This document shows, piece after piece, positions 9,251 to 16,853 of a stretch of 64,000 nucleotides of DNA. Position 1 is the stretch's first letter; each line of letters starts with the position of its first letter. Location of the stretch: NCBI RefSeq assembly GCF_043789415.1, contig NZ_JBDLLW010000001.1:620001-684000 (forward strand), read 5' to 3'. Position numbers and translations under genes: made by a program. The notes beneath the pieces are model-generated. The model had not been told where the DNA came from and searched no databases. It worked only from the letters and a program-made list of their open reading frames with translations. Origin of the DNA: Renibacterium sp043789415 (GTDB taxonomy: Bacteria; Actinomycetota; Actinomycetes; Actinomycetales; Micrococcaceae).

Positions 9251-9870
9251 TGCCTCCGGTTTTCGCACACGGTGCACTCCGGCTCTATTTGCTGGCGCTT
9301 CTCGAAGAAGGATCGAAGCACGGTTACGATGTGATCCGGGCGCTCAGTGATCGCTTTGGCGGAACCTATTCGCCCAGTGCCGGCACGGTCTATCCCCGGC
9401 TGGGAAAACTAGAAGAAGAAGGCCTGGTCAGCACAACGACGGACGGGCGGCGAACCATCTATTCGATCACCGATGCCGGGCTGGCGGAACTCAATGACCG
9501 GCGAGCCGAGCTGAACGAAGTCGAACAGGACATCTCAGCGTCGATCCGACGGCTCGCCGACGATCTGCGCTCCGATATCCGGGCCAATATGAAGGGCTTG
9601 CGCGCCGATCTCGCGGTGACCGCGGAAGCGGCCAGGAGTGCGGCTCGAAAAATGCCGGATGCCGGCCGCTACTCCCCTAGCAATCAGAGGATGCTCAAGG
9701 AAGCGGAGATGCTCTTACAGGCTTTCCGCGATGAAATGCGAGTGGAACTCAGGCAGCGAGCGCGTCAGGATGTGCTCAGCGAGGTCACGCTGGAGACTAT
9801 CCGTACCGTTCTGGATCAAGCAAAAATCGCGGTCAGGACCACCTTGCGCGGGCCGGGCTCAGGAGCGTGA
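9250..9870 (+). CDS. PadR-family transcriptional regulator
   Basis: The 206-residue protein has the PadR winged helix in residues 1-85 (ALRLYLLALLEEGSKHGYDV, GTVYPRLGKLEEEGLV and RRTIYSITDAGLAEL). The C-terminal half is a charged helical segment suited to dimerisation. It is co-transcribed with the two DUF4097 genes, whose promoter carries ATAT dyads, so it probably represses its own operon until an unknown signal binds. Confidence 0.9.
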   Translation: MPPVFAHGALRLYLLALLEEGSKHGYDVIRALSDRFGGTYSPSAGTVYPRLGKLEEEGLVSTTTDGRRTIYSITDAGLAELNDRRAELNEVEQDISASIRRLADDLRSDIRANMKGLRADLAVTAEAARSAARKMPDAGRYSPSNQRMLKEAEMLLQAFRDEMRVELRQRARQDVLSEVTLETIRTVLDQAKIAVRTTLRGPGSGA

Positions 9871-9871
9871 G

Positions 9872-10003
9872 ATGCGCATTCACTGGAGCTACCAACCGCC
9901 CGCTCAGGTTCGCAAAGTACTGGCTTCACGCCGTCGCAAACCGCTGAGTCCGGCGGAAATCAACTCTGTCGAAGCGCTCTTCCCCCAGCAGCTCACGCAT
10001 TGA
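9872..10003 (+). CDS. Small basic hypothetical protein
   Basis: A 43-codon frame begins with ATG one base after the padR stop and encodes a basic peptide (MRIHWSYQPPAQVRKVLASR...). The tight coupling to padR is the only support; I do not recognise a family. It could also be untranslated sequence in front of the bL37 promoter. Confidence 0.35.
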   Translation: MRIHWSYQPPAQVRKVLASRRRKPLSPAEINSVEALFPQQLTH

Positions 10004-10006
10004 GAG

Positions 10007-10035
10007 TTGGTTCGGTTAGGTACCCGGCCTAAGGT
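10007..10035 (+). promoter_or_regulatory. Candidate promoter of the bL37 gene
   Basis: TTGGTT (10007-10012), a 17-nt spacer and TAAGGT (10030-10035) lie 44 bp in front of the bL37 start. The match to sigma-70 consensus is moderate. Confidence 0.4.
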
Positions 10036-10078
10036 GTGACAGACTTAACCGGAATCTTTTTGAAGAATGGAGGCTGCT

Positions 10079-10153
10079 ATGTCCAAGCGTGCACGCAAGC
10101 GTCGTGACCGGAAGCGTGGCGGCGCTAACCACAGTAAGCGCCCCAACACCTAA
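10079..10153 (+). CDS. 50S ribosomal protein bL37
   Basis: A 24-residue, Arg/Lys-rich peptide (MSKRARKRRDRKRGGANHSK, then RPNT). Its pattern (M-x-K-R-x-R-K-x-R-D-R-K ... A-N-H-x-K-R-P-N) is that of bL37, the tiny large-subunit protein found in actinobacterial ribosome structures. It has a GGAG ribosome-binding site, its own candidate promoter and a strong terminator immediately after the stop, so it is a monocistronic unit. It is short enough to be missed by most gene finders. Confidence 0.85.
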   Translation: MSKRARKRRDRKRGGANHSKRPNT

Positions 10154-10156
10154 GAA

Positions 10157-10193
10157 AAAGACCCCCGAGCCATCCGGCGCCGGGGGTCTTTCT
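10157..10193 (+). terminator. Rho-independent terminator after bL37
   Basis: AAAGACCCCCG and CGGGGGTCTTT form an 11-bp stem with a 13-nt loop, ending in T-rich sequence, 3 bp after the bL37 stop. It also faces the convergent rsrA gene. Confidence 0.85.
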
Positions 10194-10220
10194 CGATGGA
10201 GCCTCAAACCGTGGTCTCTG

Positions 10221-10481
10221 CTAAACCTCGGCGGCTTTCATCGCGTGAATGCGCTCCAGGATAGAAGCTTTCAGGTTCTCCGGAGCGAGTTCGGTGCAGG
10301 AACGCTTCACCGCTGAACGGATCACGCACTCCAGATCGTATTCACCGGCGCACTCCGGGCAGGTGTCGAGGTGCTTCTTGATCTCGGCAAGATCATCGGC
10401 GGAGAGCGCCTGATCCAAATACTCGTAGATCTTCTGCACTCTGCTGTCGTCGCAATCACCCAAACTCTGGCAGTCGCTCAT
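10221..10481 (-). CDS. rsrA: RsrA-type zinc anti-sigma factor (mycothiol system)
   Basis: The 86-residue ZAS protein has H37, C41 and C44 in HLDTCPEC, plus C10, at almost the same numbering as Streptomyces RsrA (C11, H37, C41, C44). In that system thiol oxidation forms a disulfide, ejects zinc and frees SigR. Its ATG overlaps the sigR TGA by 4 bp, so the two are translationally coupled. Confidence 0.88.
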   Translation of the reverse strand: MSDCQSLGDCDDSRVQKIYEYLDQALSADDLAEIKKHLDTCPECAGEYDLECVIRSAVKRSCTELAPENLKASILERIHAMKAAEV

Positions 10482-11167
10482 TTCGCGCTCCTCATATCTT
10501 CCTTAGCCGGTGTTTCGCTGCCATGCTGAGCAGCTCTGAAGCCCCGCTCTGCGGCGTACTCGGAGAGTAAGTCACGCAGCATCTTGCGTCCACGATGCAG
10601 CCGGGACATCACGGTCCCAATCGGGGTGTTCATAATGTCTGAAATTTCCTTGTAGGCATAGCCTTCAACATCGGCAAAATACACGGCAAGCCTGAATTCC
10701 TCCGGAATCGACTGCAAGGCGCTCTTCACATCCGAATCCGGCAAGTGATCCAGAGCCTCTGATTCCGCGCTGCGCAACCCCGAGGAGGTATGCGACTCGG
10801 AACGTGCCAACTGCCAGTCTTCGATCTGGTCCGCACCGGACTGCTGGGGCTCCCGCTGCCGCTTACGGTACAGATTGATATAGGTATTGGTCAGAATCCG
10901 ATAGAGCCAGGCCTTCAAATTAGTGCCGGGGCGATACTGATGAAACGCCGAGAAAGCCTTGGTGTAGGCCTCTTGCACCAAGTCCTCGGCATCAGAGGGA
11001 TTCCGGGCCATCCGCATCGCCGCCGAATACAGCTGATCCACGTACTGCATGGCGTCACGCTCAAAGCGAATCCGCCGCTGCTCGAGCGTCTCTGTGGTCG
11101 GGTCAATCAGCTCTTCCACGATCGCGGAAGTCCCGGTTGAAGGCTTGGTGCTGTCTGCAGTGTTCAT
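10478..11167 (-). CDS. sigR: ECF sigma factor SigR/SigH (redox stress)
   Basis: The 229-residue ECF12-type sigma factor has region 2 (RFERDAMQYVDQLYSAAMRM, NPSDAEDLVQEAYTKAF, NLKAWLYRILTNTYINLYRK) and region 4 (LQSIPEEFRLAVYFADVEGY, then PIGTVMSRLHRGRKMLRDLL), very close to SigH/SigR. The ATG at 11167 gives the usual N-terminal length. The same frame stays open to a GTG at 11293, which would add 42 residues. A perfect SigR promoter lies just before that upstream start, recalling the long unstable SigR' isoform of Streptomyces. It controls thiol and proteostasis genes in the family. Confidence 0.92.
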   Translation of the reverse strand: MNTADSTKPSTGTSAIVEELIDPTTETLEQRRIRFERDAMQYVDQLYSAAMRMARNPSDAEDLVQEAYTKAFSAFHQYRPGTNLKAWLYRILTNTYINLYRKRQREPQQSGADQIEDWQLARSESHTSSGLRSAESEALDHLPDSDVKSALQSIPEEFRLAVYFADVEGYAYKEISDIMNTPIGTVMSRLHRGRKMLRDLLSEYAAERGFRAAQHGSETPAKEDMRSAK

Positions 11168-11299
11168 TGCCTTCAAGTCTAGTCTGAGGCGCAAATCGTC
11201 CACGGCGTCCACCGGGTTCTTCACAACCGGTGCAGCCTCCATTAACAACACAGCCATCAGATGCTTACCGTCCTCTTCTGTATTTTGCTTCACTCACGG

Positions 11300-11325
11300 A
11301 ACCCCGCGAAAAGCGAAATTATTCC
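11300..11325 (-). promoter_or_regulatory. Autoregulatory SigR-type promoter (GGAAT-N18-GTT)
   Basis: On the minus strand GGAAT (11325-11321) is followed after exactly 18 nt by GTT (11302-11300), matching the SigR/SigH consensus. Transcription would begin near 11293, at the upstream GTG of sigR. Confidence 0.8.
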
Positions 11326-11382
11326 GCAAAAGTGCCAGACTAGAAGCTGCAGCTAGGAAATACCCATCCAGAGGAGTTAGCT

Positions 11383-11919
11383 ATGTCATTCATCCGCACC
11401 ATCGCCCGTCCGTTACTCGCTTCAACTTTTATTGTTGCTGGAGTCGAACGGATCAGGCATTCGGATGAGACAGCGCAGAGCCTTGGCGCGGTCTTGCGTC
11501 CGGTAGCGAACTCAATCCCCAATGTCGACGAGAAGCTGCTGGCTAAGGCCTTCGGCGGCGTGCAACTCGGCGCCGGTCTACTGCTGGCCATCGGCAAATT
11601 ACCGCGTTTCGCTGGTTTCCTGCTCACCATCACCTCGAGTCTCAATACGGTCGCCGAGTTCAGCGCCGCCGATACCACTACCGCCGAGGGGCGTAGCTGG
11701 CAGCGTGCCCAGCTGCTGAAGAACGTTTCACTTCTGGGCGGCGTGCTGCTCGCCTCGGTGGATACCGCAGGGAAGCCCGGCCTCGCCTGGCGTGCCGAGC
11801 ATCTCGCCGACTCGGCCGTCCAAGCCACCAAGAAGGCCAGCAAAAAGCAGCTGAAAGCGGCAAGCAAGACGGTCAAGAAAACTGCCTCTGAGATTGCCGA
11901 CGCGGTGCACGTTCAGTGA
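11383..11919 (+). CDS. DoxX-family membrane protein
   Basis: The 178-residue protein has four hydrophobic segments in the first ~125 residues and begins IRTIARPLLASTFIVAGVE, typical of DoxX. The C-terminal 45 residues are a Lys/Ala-rich soluble tail. The ATG follows GAGGAG by 6-7 nt. It overlaps aroA by 4 bp (GTGA) and starts about 60 bp from the sigR promoter in the opposite direction. In mycobacteria a DoxX homologue works with SodA and SseA at the membrane in redox control, which would suit the sigR neighbourhood, but that is inference. Confidence 0.8.
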   Translation: MSFIRTIARPLLASTFIVAGVERIRHSDETAQSLGAVLRPVANSIPNVDEKLLAKAFGGVQLGAGLLLAIGKLPRFAGFLLTITSSLNTVAEFSAADTTTAEGRSWQRAQLLKNVSLLGGVLLASVDTAGKPGLAWRAEHLADSAVQATKKASKKQLKAASKTVKKTASEIADAVHVQ

Positions 11920-13220
11920 CCTGGGCAGCTCCAATCGCCTCCGGGCCGCTCGATGCGCGTTTAACGGTACCCGGATCGAAATCGCTCACTAACCGCTACC
12001 TCATCCTGGCGGCGCTGGCCGATTCACCCTCCTTGCTGAAAGCTCCCCTGCACTCCAGGGATTCTGCATTGATGATTCAAGCGTTGCGCAGCCTGGGTGC
12101 GGAGATCGAGGAAGTGCCTGGCAGCGGAAGTTACGGGCAGGATCTTCGGGTCACTCCGATTCCGGCAGCATACCGGCTCGGCGAGGAAGCGGCGATCGAC
12201 TGCGGACTGGCCGGCACCGTGATGAGGTTCGTTCCTCCCGTGGCCGCCCTGGTACACGGCACCGTGACCTTCGACGGCGACCCGCACGCCAGAAAGCGAC
12301 CGATGGCGCCCGTGCTGGGAGCCCTGGCAGCCCTGGGGGTCCAGTTCAGCGAGGGCGCCGCCGCGCTGCCCTTCACGATGGACGCCGCAGGAGGCGTCAA
12401 GGGAGGGTACGTAGCGGTGGATGCCTCCGGCTCCTCGCAGTTCGTTTCCGCCCTGCTGCTGGCCGCACCTCGTTTTGAAGAGGGGCTGCACCTCGAGCAC
12501 ATTGGCAAGCCGGTGCCCAGTCTCGATCACATTGCGATGAGCGTGAAACTGCTGCGTGAGGCTGGAATCAGCGTCGATGACTCGGTGCCGAATCATTGGA
12601 TCGTCTCGCCCGGAACCATCCCCGGCTTCGAGATCCAGGTTGAGCAGGATCTTTCCAATGCGGGCCCGTTCCTGGCCGCCGCACTGGTGACCAAGGGGAC
12701 CGTTCGGATCCCGCAATGGCCCAGCGGTACGACCCAGGTCGGGGATGCCTGGCGGGAGATCCTGGCCGCCTTCGGCGCTCAGGTCGCTCTCGAGGGAGAC
12801 ACTCTGGTGGTAACCGGTGGCGAAAACATCAAAGGGGTCGAGCTCGCCGACACCTCGGAGCTAGCTCCCACCGTCGCCGCGCTCTGCGCCCTGGCTGATT
12901 CGCCAAGCCGCTTGACCGGCATCGCACATTTGCGTGGCCACGAAACCGATCGGCTGGCGGCGCTCGCGACCGAAATCAACGGTCTGGGGGGCGACGTCGA
13001 AGAAACCGCCGACGGGCTCATCATCCGGCCCAAACCGCTGCACGGCGGGCTGTTCCGCAGCTATGCGGACCATCGGATGGCCACCGCGGGCGCGATCATC
13101 GGCTTGGCTGTTTCCGGCGTCGAAATCGACGATATCGGCAGCACAGCGAAGACCATGCCTGAGTTTCCCCAGTTGTGGCAGCGTATGTTGGGGCTCTCCC
13201 CCGCTGAGCGAGTGAGCTGA
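11916..13220 (+). CDS. aroA: 3-phosphoshikimate 1-carboxyvinyltransferase (EPSP synthase)
   Basis: The 434-residue enzyme joins PEP to shikimate-3-phosphate in the chorismate pathway. Motifs include PGSKSLTNRYLILAALA (~19-35), DCGLAGTVMRFVPPVAAL (~93), DASGSSQFVSALLLAAPRFE, LRGHETDRLAALATEI (~335) and SYADHRMATAGAI. The first domain carries the Arg/Lys pattern expected for substrate phosphate binding. GTG start at 11916, overlapping doxX; the stop shares one base with the rsgA start. This doxX-aroA-rsgA-hisN order is common in Micrococcales. Confidence 0.95.
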   Translation: MTWAAPIASGPLDARLTVPGSKSLTNRYLILAALADSPSLLKAPLHSRDSALMIQALRSLGAEIEEVPGSGSYGQDLRVTPIPAAYRLGEEAAIDCGLAGTVMRFVPPVAALVHGTVTFDGDPHARKRPMAPVLGALAALGVQFSEGAAALPFTMDAAGGVKGGYVAVDASGSSQFVSALLLAAPRFEEGLHLEHIGKPVPSLDHIAMSVKLLREAGISVDDSVPNHWIVSPGTIPGFEIQVEQDLSNAGPFLAAALVTKGTVRIPQWPSGTTQVGDAWREILAAFGAQVALEGDTLVVTGGENIKGVELADTSELAPTVAALCALADSPSRLTGIAHLRGHETDRLAALATEINGLGGDVEETADGLIIRPKPLHGGLFRSYADHRMATAGAIIGLAVSGVEIDDIGSTAKTMPEFPQLWQRMLGLSPAERVS

Positions 13221-14272
13221 TGCCGCGCGAATGGGATGAATCGGATGTGCGGATCAGGCCGAATAAAAAGGGCAGCCGGCCCCGAACCAAGGACCGTCCC
13301 GCTCATCATGAGGCGATCATCGGCCGGATCATCACGGTAGACCGGGGCCGTTACACCGCGATCGTGGATGAGGCGACGCCTCAGGAACGACTGCTGATCG
13401 CGGCCCGGGCTCGCGAATTGCGCCGCTCCCCCGTCGTGGTGGGCGATTTCGTAGCGCTGGTCGGCGATGTCTCCGGTGAACCCGATACCCTGGCCAGGCT
13501 GGTCAGAATCGAAGAGCGCCGCACCGTGCTGCGCCGCTCGGCCGATGACTCAGATCCGGTGGAAAGGGTCCTGGTCGCCAACGCCGATCAATTGGTCATC
13601 GTGGTGGCCGCGGCGAACCCGGAACCCCGCACCGGCTTCATCGACAGGGCCTTGGTCGCCGCCTACGACGCCGGAATCGAACCGCTGCTGCTGATCACCA
13701 AAACCGATGTCAAAGAACCCACAGATCTCTTGGCCCACTATGAGCAGCTGGAGTTGAAGATCCTGCTGAGTCGGACCGCGCTTGAACAATCTGAGGCGGC
13801 GGGCTCGGCCAATCTAGTGAACGACGCCGTCGAGCAACTGCGGGATGAATTGGACGGCAAGGTCTCGGTGCTGGTGGGTCACTCAGGCGTCGGCAAATCA
13901 ACCATGGTTAACGCGCTCACCGGCTCGCAGCGCGCCACTGGCGGGGTGAACGCGGTCACCGGGCGTGGCCGGCATACTTCGTCCTCGGCTCTGGCCTTGC
14001 GCCTTGAGGACGCCCAGCCGGGCAGCTGGATCATTGACACTCCGGGCATCAGGTCCTTCGGGCTGGCCCACGTCGATCCGAACCGCATTCTGCAGGCCTT
14101 TCAGGATCTGGAGCCCGGCATCGAGGACTGCCCACGAGGCTGCCGCCATGACGAAGCCGCTCCGGAGTGCGGGCTGGACCTCTGGGTTGACAGCGGACGA
14201 GCGGGCGAAGGCGGCGCTGCCCGGCTGGAATCTTATCGTCGATTGCTCAGCGCGATCCGGGCGGTTCAGTAG
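13220..14272 (+). CDS. rsgA: Ribosome small-subunit-dependent GTPase A
   Basis: The 350-residue protein is a circularly permuted GTPase that helps 30S maturation. An OB-fold N-terminal region leads to G4 (TKTD, ~155), then G1 GHSGVGKST (~220), G3 DTPG (~273) and a C-terminal zinc knuckle CPRGCRHDEAAPEC (~303-316). The order G4-G1-G3 is the family hallmark. ATG overlaps the aroA TGA. Confidence 0.95.
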   Translation: MPREWDESDVRIRPNKKGSRPRTKDRPAHHEAIIGRIITVDRGRYTAIVDEATPQERLLIAARARELRRSPVVVGDFVALVGDVSGEPDTLARLVRIEERRTVLRRSADDSDPVERVLVANADQLVIVVAAANPEPRTGFIDRALVAAYDAGIEPLLLITKTDVKEPTDLLAHYEQLELKILLSRTALEQSEAAGSANLVNDAVEQLRDELDGKVSVLVGHSGVGKSTMVNALTGSQRATGGVNAVTGRGRHTSSSALALRLEDAQPGSWIIDTPGIRSFGLAHVDPNRILQAFQDLEPGIEDCPRGCRHDEAAPECGLDLWVDSGRAGEGGAARLESYRRLLSAIRAVQ

Positions 14273-14356
14273 TCGTAGCGCTTTAAAGCCAGCCAATCCT
14301 GCCCCGTTACGGCTGGCTTACGGCAAATCCTCGGCATCTCGGGATAGCGTGTTGGC

Positions 14357-15169
14357 ATGACAATGCACCTTCAGGGCTATAACGACGATCTTCGTTTGGC
14401 TCATGTGCTGGCCGATTCCGTGGACGCGCAAACCATGAGCCGGTTCAAAGCCCTCGATCTGACCATTGAGACCAAACCGGACCTCACTCCGGTGACCGAT
14501 GCCGATAAAGCCGCAGAGGATGCCATCAGGAACCAGCTGGCCCGGGCCCGCCCCCGCGATGCGGTACTGGGCGAAGAGTTCGGCAGCACTGGGCACGGCG
14601 CACGGCGTTGGATCATCGACCCGATCGACGGCACCAAGAACTTCATTCGCGGAGTTCCAGTCTGGGCGACTCTGATCTCGCTGGTCGATGAAGGTGTGCC
14701 CGTCGTGGGAGTGGTCAGTGCCCCAGCACTGGGTAAACGTTGGTGGGCGTCGAAGGGCACCGGGGCCTTCACCGGTAAATCACTCGCCGCCGCCAGCCGG
14801 CTGAGGGTCTCAAACGTCTCCCGGCTGCAAGATGCGTCCGTTTCATATTCTTCGCTCGGCGGCTGGAGAGAGCGCGGCAATCTGGAGCAGTTCATCGAGC
14901 TTTTAGACGCCACCTGGCGCAGCCGGGCTTACGGTGATTTCTGGTCATACTGCCTGGTGGCTGAAGGCGCAGTGGACATCGCCTGCGAACCATCGCTGAA
15001 CCTTTACGATATGGCAGCGCTGGTGCCGATCGTGACCGAAGCGGGCGGGCGATTCACTTCTCTGGAAGGGGCTGACGGGCCGTTCGGCGGCAATGCTCTG
15101 GCCAGCAACGGCATCCTGCACTCGGAGACCCTGCGCTTACTCAACCCCGAGCTGGACGATTTACTCTGA
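14357..15169 (+). CDS. hisN: Histidinol-phosphatase (inositol monophosphatase family)
   Basis: The 270-residue protein has the Li-sensitive phosphatase motifs GEEFG (~72) and DPIDGTKNFIRGVPVW (~90) for metal binding, and a C-terminal YDMAALVPIVTEAGGRFTSL. In actinobacteria this subgroup, located after rsgA, carries out the histidinol-phosphate phosphatase step of histidine synthesis. Function is assigned by family and context. Confidence 0.85.
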   Translation: MTMHLQGYNDDLRLAHVLADSVDAQTMSRFKALDLTIETKPDLTPVTDADKAAEDAIRNQLARARPRDAVLGEEFGSTGHGARRWIIDPIDGTKNFIRGVPVWATLISLVDEGVPVVGVVSAPALGKRWWASKGTGAFTGKSLAAASRLRVSNVSRLQDASVSYSSLGGWRERGNLEQFIELLDATWRSRAYGDFWSYCLVAEGAVDIACEPSLNLYDMAALVPIVTEAGGRFTSLEGADGPFGGNALASNGILHSETLRLLNPELDDLL

Positions 15170-15230
15170 TCCTTGCCTCCGACGGGGGGGGCGAAGCGCC
15201 GCCGGCATCCCAGCTACTCTGACGGCCCAA

Positions 15231-15248
15231 CTGTATTACGTAATACAG
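15231..15248. promoter_or_regulatory. Perfect 18-bp palindrome upstream of the SAM-IV riboswitch
   Basis: CTGTATTACGTAATACAG is an uninterrupted dyad 35 bp before the riboswitch, in the probable promoter zone. It looks like an operator for a dimeric (for example TetR-type) regulator, which would add a second control layer. The protein is not identifiable here. Confidence 0.65.
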
Positions 15249-15282
15249 CACGGTGCTCTGCCGAATTGGCCTAGGCTTGAAA

Positions 15283-15388
15283 GAGGTCACGAGTGCCAGC
15301 GTTAAACCCCGGTTTGCTGGCCGGCAACCCTCCATTCGCGGTGGGGTGCCCCGGGTGACGACCTGGCCAGATCAAAAGATTCTGGCAA
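15283..15388 (+). ncRNA. SAM-IV riboswitch
   Basis: The sequence AGGTCACGAGTGCCAGCG at 15284-15301 and the following CCCGGTTTGCTGGCCGGCAA, GTGGGGTGCC and CGGGTGACGACCTGG reproduce the SAM-IV aptamer core, with P1 closed by AGGTC and GACCT. A further hairpin GCCAGA-TCAAAAGAT-TCTGGC follows, as expected for the extra SAM-IV 3' stem. It ends about 50 nt before the start of the aminotransferase gene, consistent with control of a sulfur-metabolism gene by SAM. Confidence 0.88.
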
Positions 15389-15436
15389 GCGCGGACTCCC
15401 GTTGTGATGACCGGGGTCCTCTTCGTGGAGGATCAG

Positions 15437-16810
15437 ATGAGCACTGTCACGTATATCACCCCTAGAAAATCGCTGCAGGCCCTTTTGCCCGTCGTGGGTG
15501 CCGAACTCCGGGCTCCCTTGGTGCAGGGTGGCGACGTCCGCTACGTCAATCTAGACTATGCTGCCTCGGCTCCCGCGCTCTCGGCGGTGGCCAATTATCT
15601 CCAAGAGATCCTGCCCTACTACGCGAGCGTTCACCGCGGGGCGGGCTATTCCTCCCAGATCAGCACCTCGGTCTATGAGAACGCCCGGCACATCGTGCGG
15701 AACTTCGTCCGTGCCAGGGCCGACGACGCAGTGATCTTCACCCGTAACACCACGGACGCCTTGAATCTGCTAGCCCGTTGCCTTCCGGCCCAAGGCGACG
15801 TGCTGTATCTCGATATCGAACACCACGCTAACCTCTTGCCCTGGCAGAACGTGCCGCACCGAAGCGTCTTAGCGGGCGAGTCGATCGCACAGACCCTGGA
15901 GATCCTAGAAGAAGAATTCGAGCTCGGCGGTGTCTCGCTGCTCGCGGTCACCGGCGCTTCCAATGTCACCGGTGAAGTGCTGCCGGTCGCCGAACTCGCT
16001 GCTCTGGCGCATCGGCACGGTGCTCGGATCGTGGTGGATGCGGCGCAGCTTGCCCCGCATCGGGCGATCGACGTCAGCGGCTGGGGCATCGACTACTTGG
16101 CCTTTTCCGGCCATAAGCTCTACGCGCCCTTCGGTTCCGGAGTGCTGGTGGGGCGCCCGGATTGGCTAGATTCCGGGGTGCCTCTGCTGCTGGGCGGCGG
16201 AGCGGTCAAGGAGGTGCGACTGGACGCCGTGAGTTGGGCCGAAGGTCCGGCGAGACATGAAGGTGGCACTCCTAATGTACTGGGGGCAGCCACGCTGGCC
16301 CGCGCTGCCGAAGTGATTGCCTCGCTCGATCAAGAGACCTGGCAGCACCATGAAAGCACGCTCCGAGAGTTTCTGATCGACGGCTTGGAACGGATCCCCG
16401 GAGTGACAGTGCATCATTTGTTCAGCGATTCGGGGAGCTATCCGGGCAGCGGCAGCATCGGTGTGGTCAACTTCTCGGTTTCCGGCTATGACTCCGGTTT
16501 GGTGGCGGCTTATTTATCCGCCGAGTTCGGGGTAGGCGTGCGGGACGGACGGTTCTGCGCGCATCCCCTGCTGCGACGCCTCGGGCTGCCCACCGGCTCG
16601 CTGCGAGCCAGCTTCGGACTCGGCTCCGGCATCGAGGACGCGCAACGGCTGATCACCGGAATCAGCCAACTGGTCGAGGATGGGCCCCAAGGCGACTATC
16701 TCATTGAGAGCGGTCGCTGGGTTCCGGTCAACGATTTCAGGGTCTTCCCCTCCTGGGCGCCTAATACCCCGGGAACCGCAGGAGCGGCGCCCTGCATCGT
16801 GACGGATTGA
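15437..16810 (+). CDS. Class V PLP aminotransferase / cysteine-desulfurase-like protein under SAM-IV control
   Basis: The 457-residue protein has the SufS/Csd-type fold: NLDYAASAP near the start, HRGAGYSSQIS, FTRNTTDALNLLARCL, DIEHHANLLPWQ, VVDAAQLAPH, the PLP lysine in SGHKLYAPFGSG (~226) and a cysteine in GVRDGRFCAHPLL (~372) where cysteine desulfurases carry the sulfur-accepting Cys. ATG 15437 is chosen because GGAGG lies 6 nt upstream; an in-frame ATG 11 codons earlier lacks one. The riboswitch suggests a role in cysteine/methionine sulfur flow, but the substrate is unknown. Confidence 0.82.
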   Translation: MSTVTYITPRKSLQALLPVVGAELRAPLVQGGDVRYVNLDYAASAPALSAVANYLQEILPYYASVHRGAGYSSQISTSVYENARHIVRNFVRARADDAVIFTRNTTDALNLLARCLPAQGDVLYLDIEHHANLLPWQNVPHRSVLAGESIAQTLEILEEEFELGGVSLLAVTGASNVTGEVLPVAELAALAHRHGARIVVDAAQLAPHRAIDVSGWGIDYLAFSGHKLYAPFGSGVLVGRPDWLDSGVPLLLGGGAVKEVRLDAVSWAEGPARHEGGTPNVLGAATLARAAEVIASLDQETWQHHESTLREFLIDGLERIPGVTVHHLFSDSGSYPGSGSIGVVNFSVSGYDSGLVAAYLSAEFGVGVRDGRFCAHPLLRRLGLPTGSLRASFGLGSGIEDAQRLITGISQLVEDGPQGDYLIESGRWVPVNDFRVFPSWAPNTPGTAGAAPCIVTD

Positions 16811-16853
16811 TGCAGCCTCCGGGATATTCTTGAGGGGTGTCCCGGAGGTGCCC

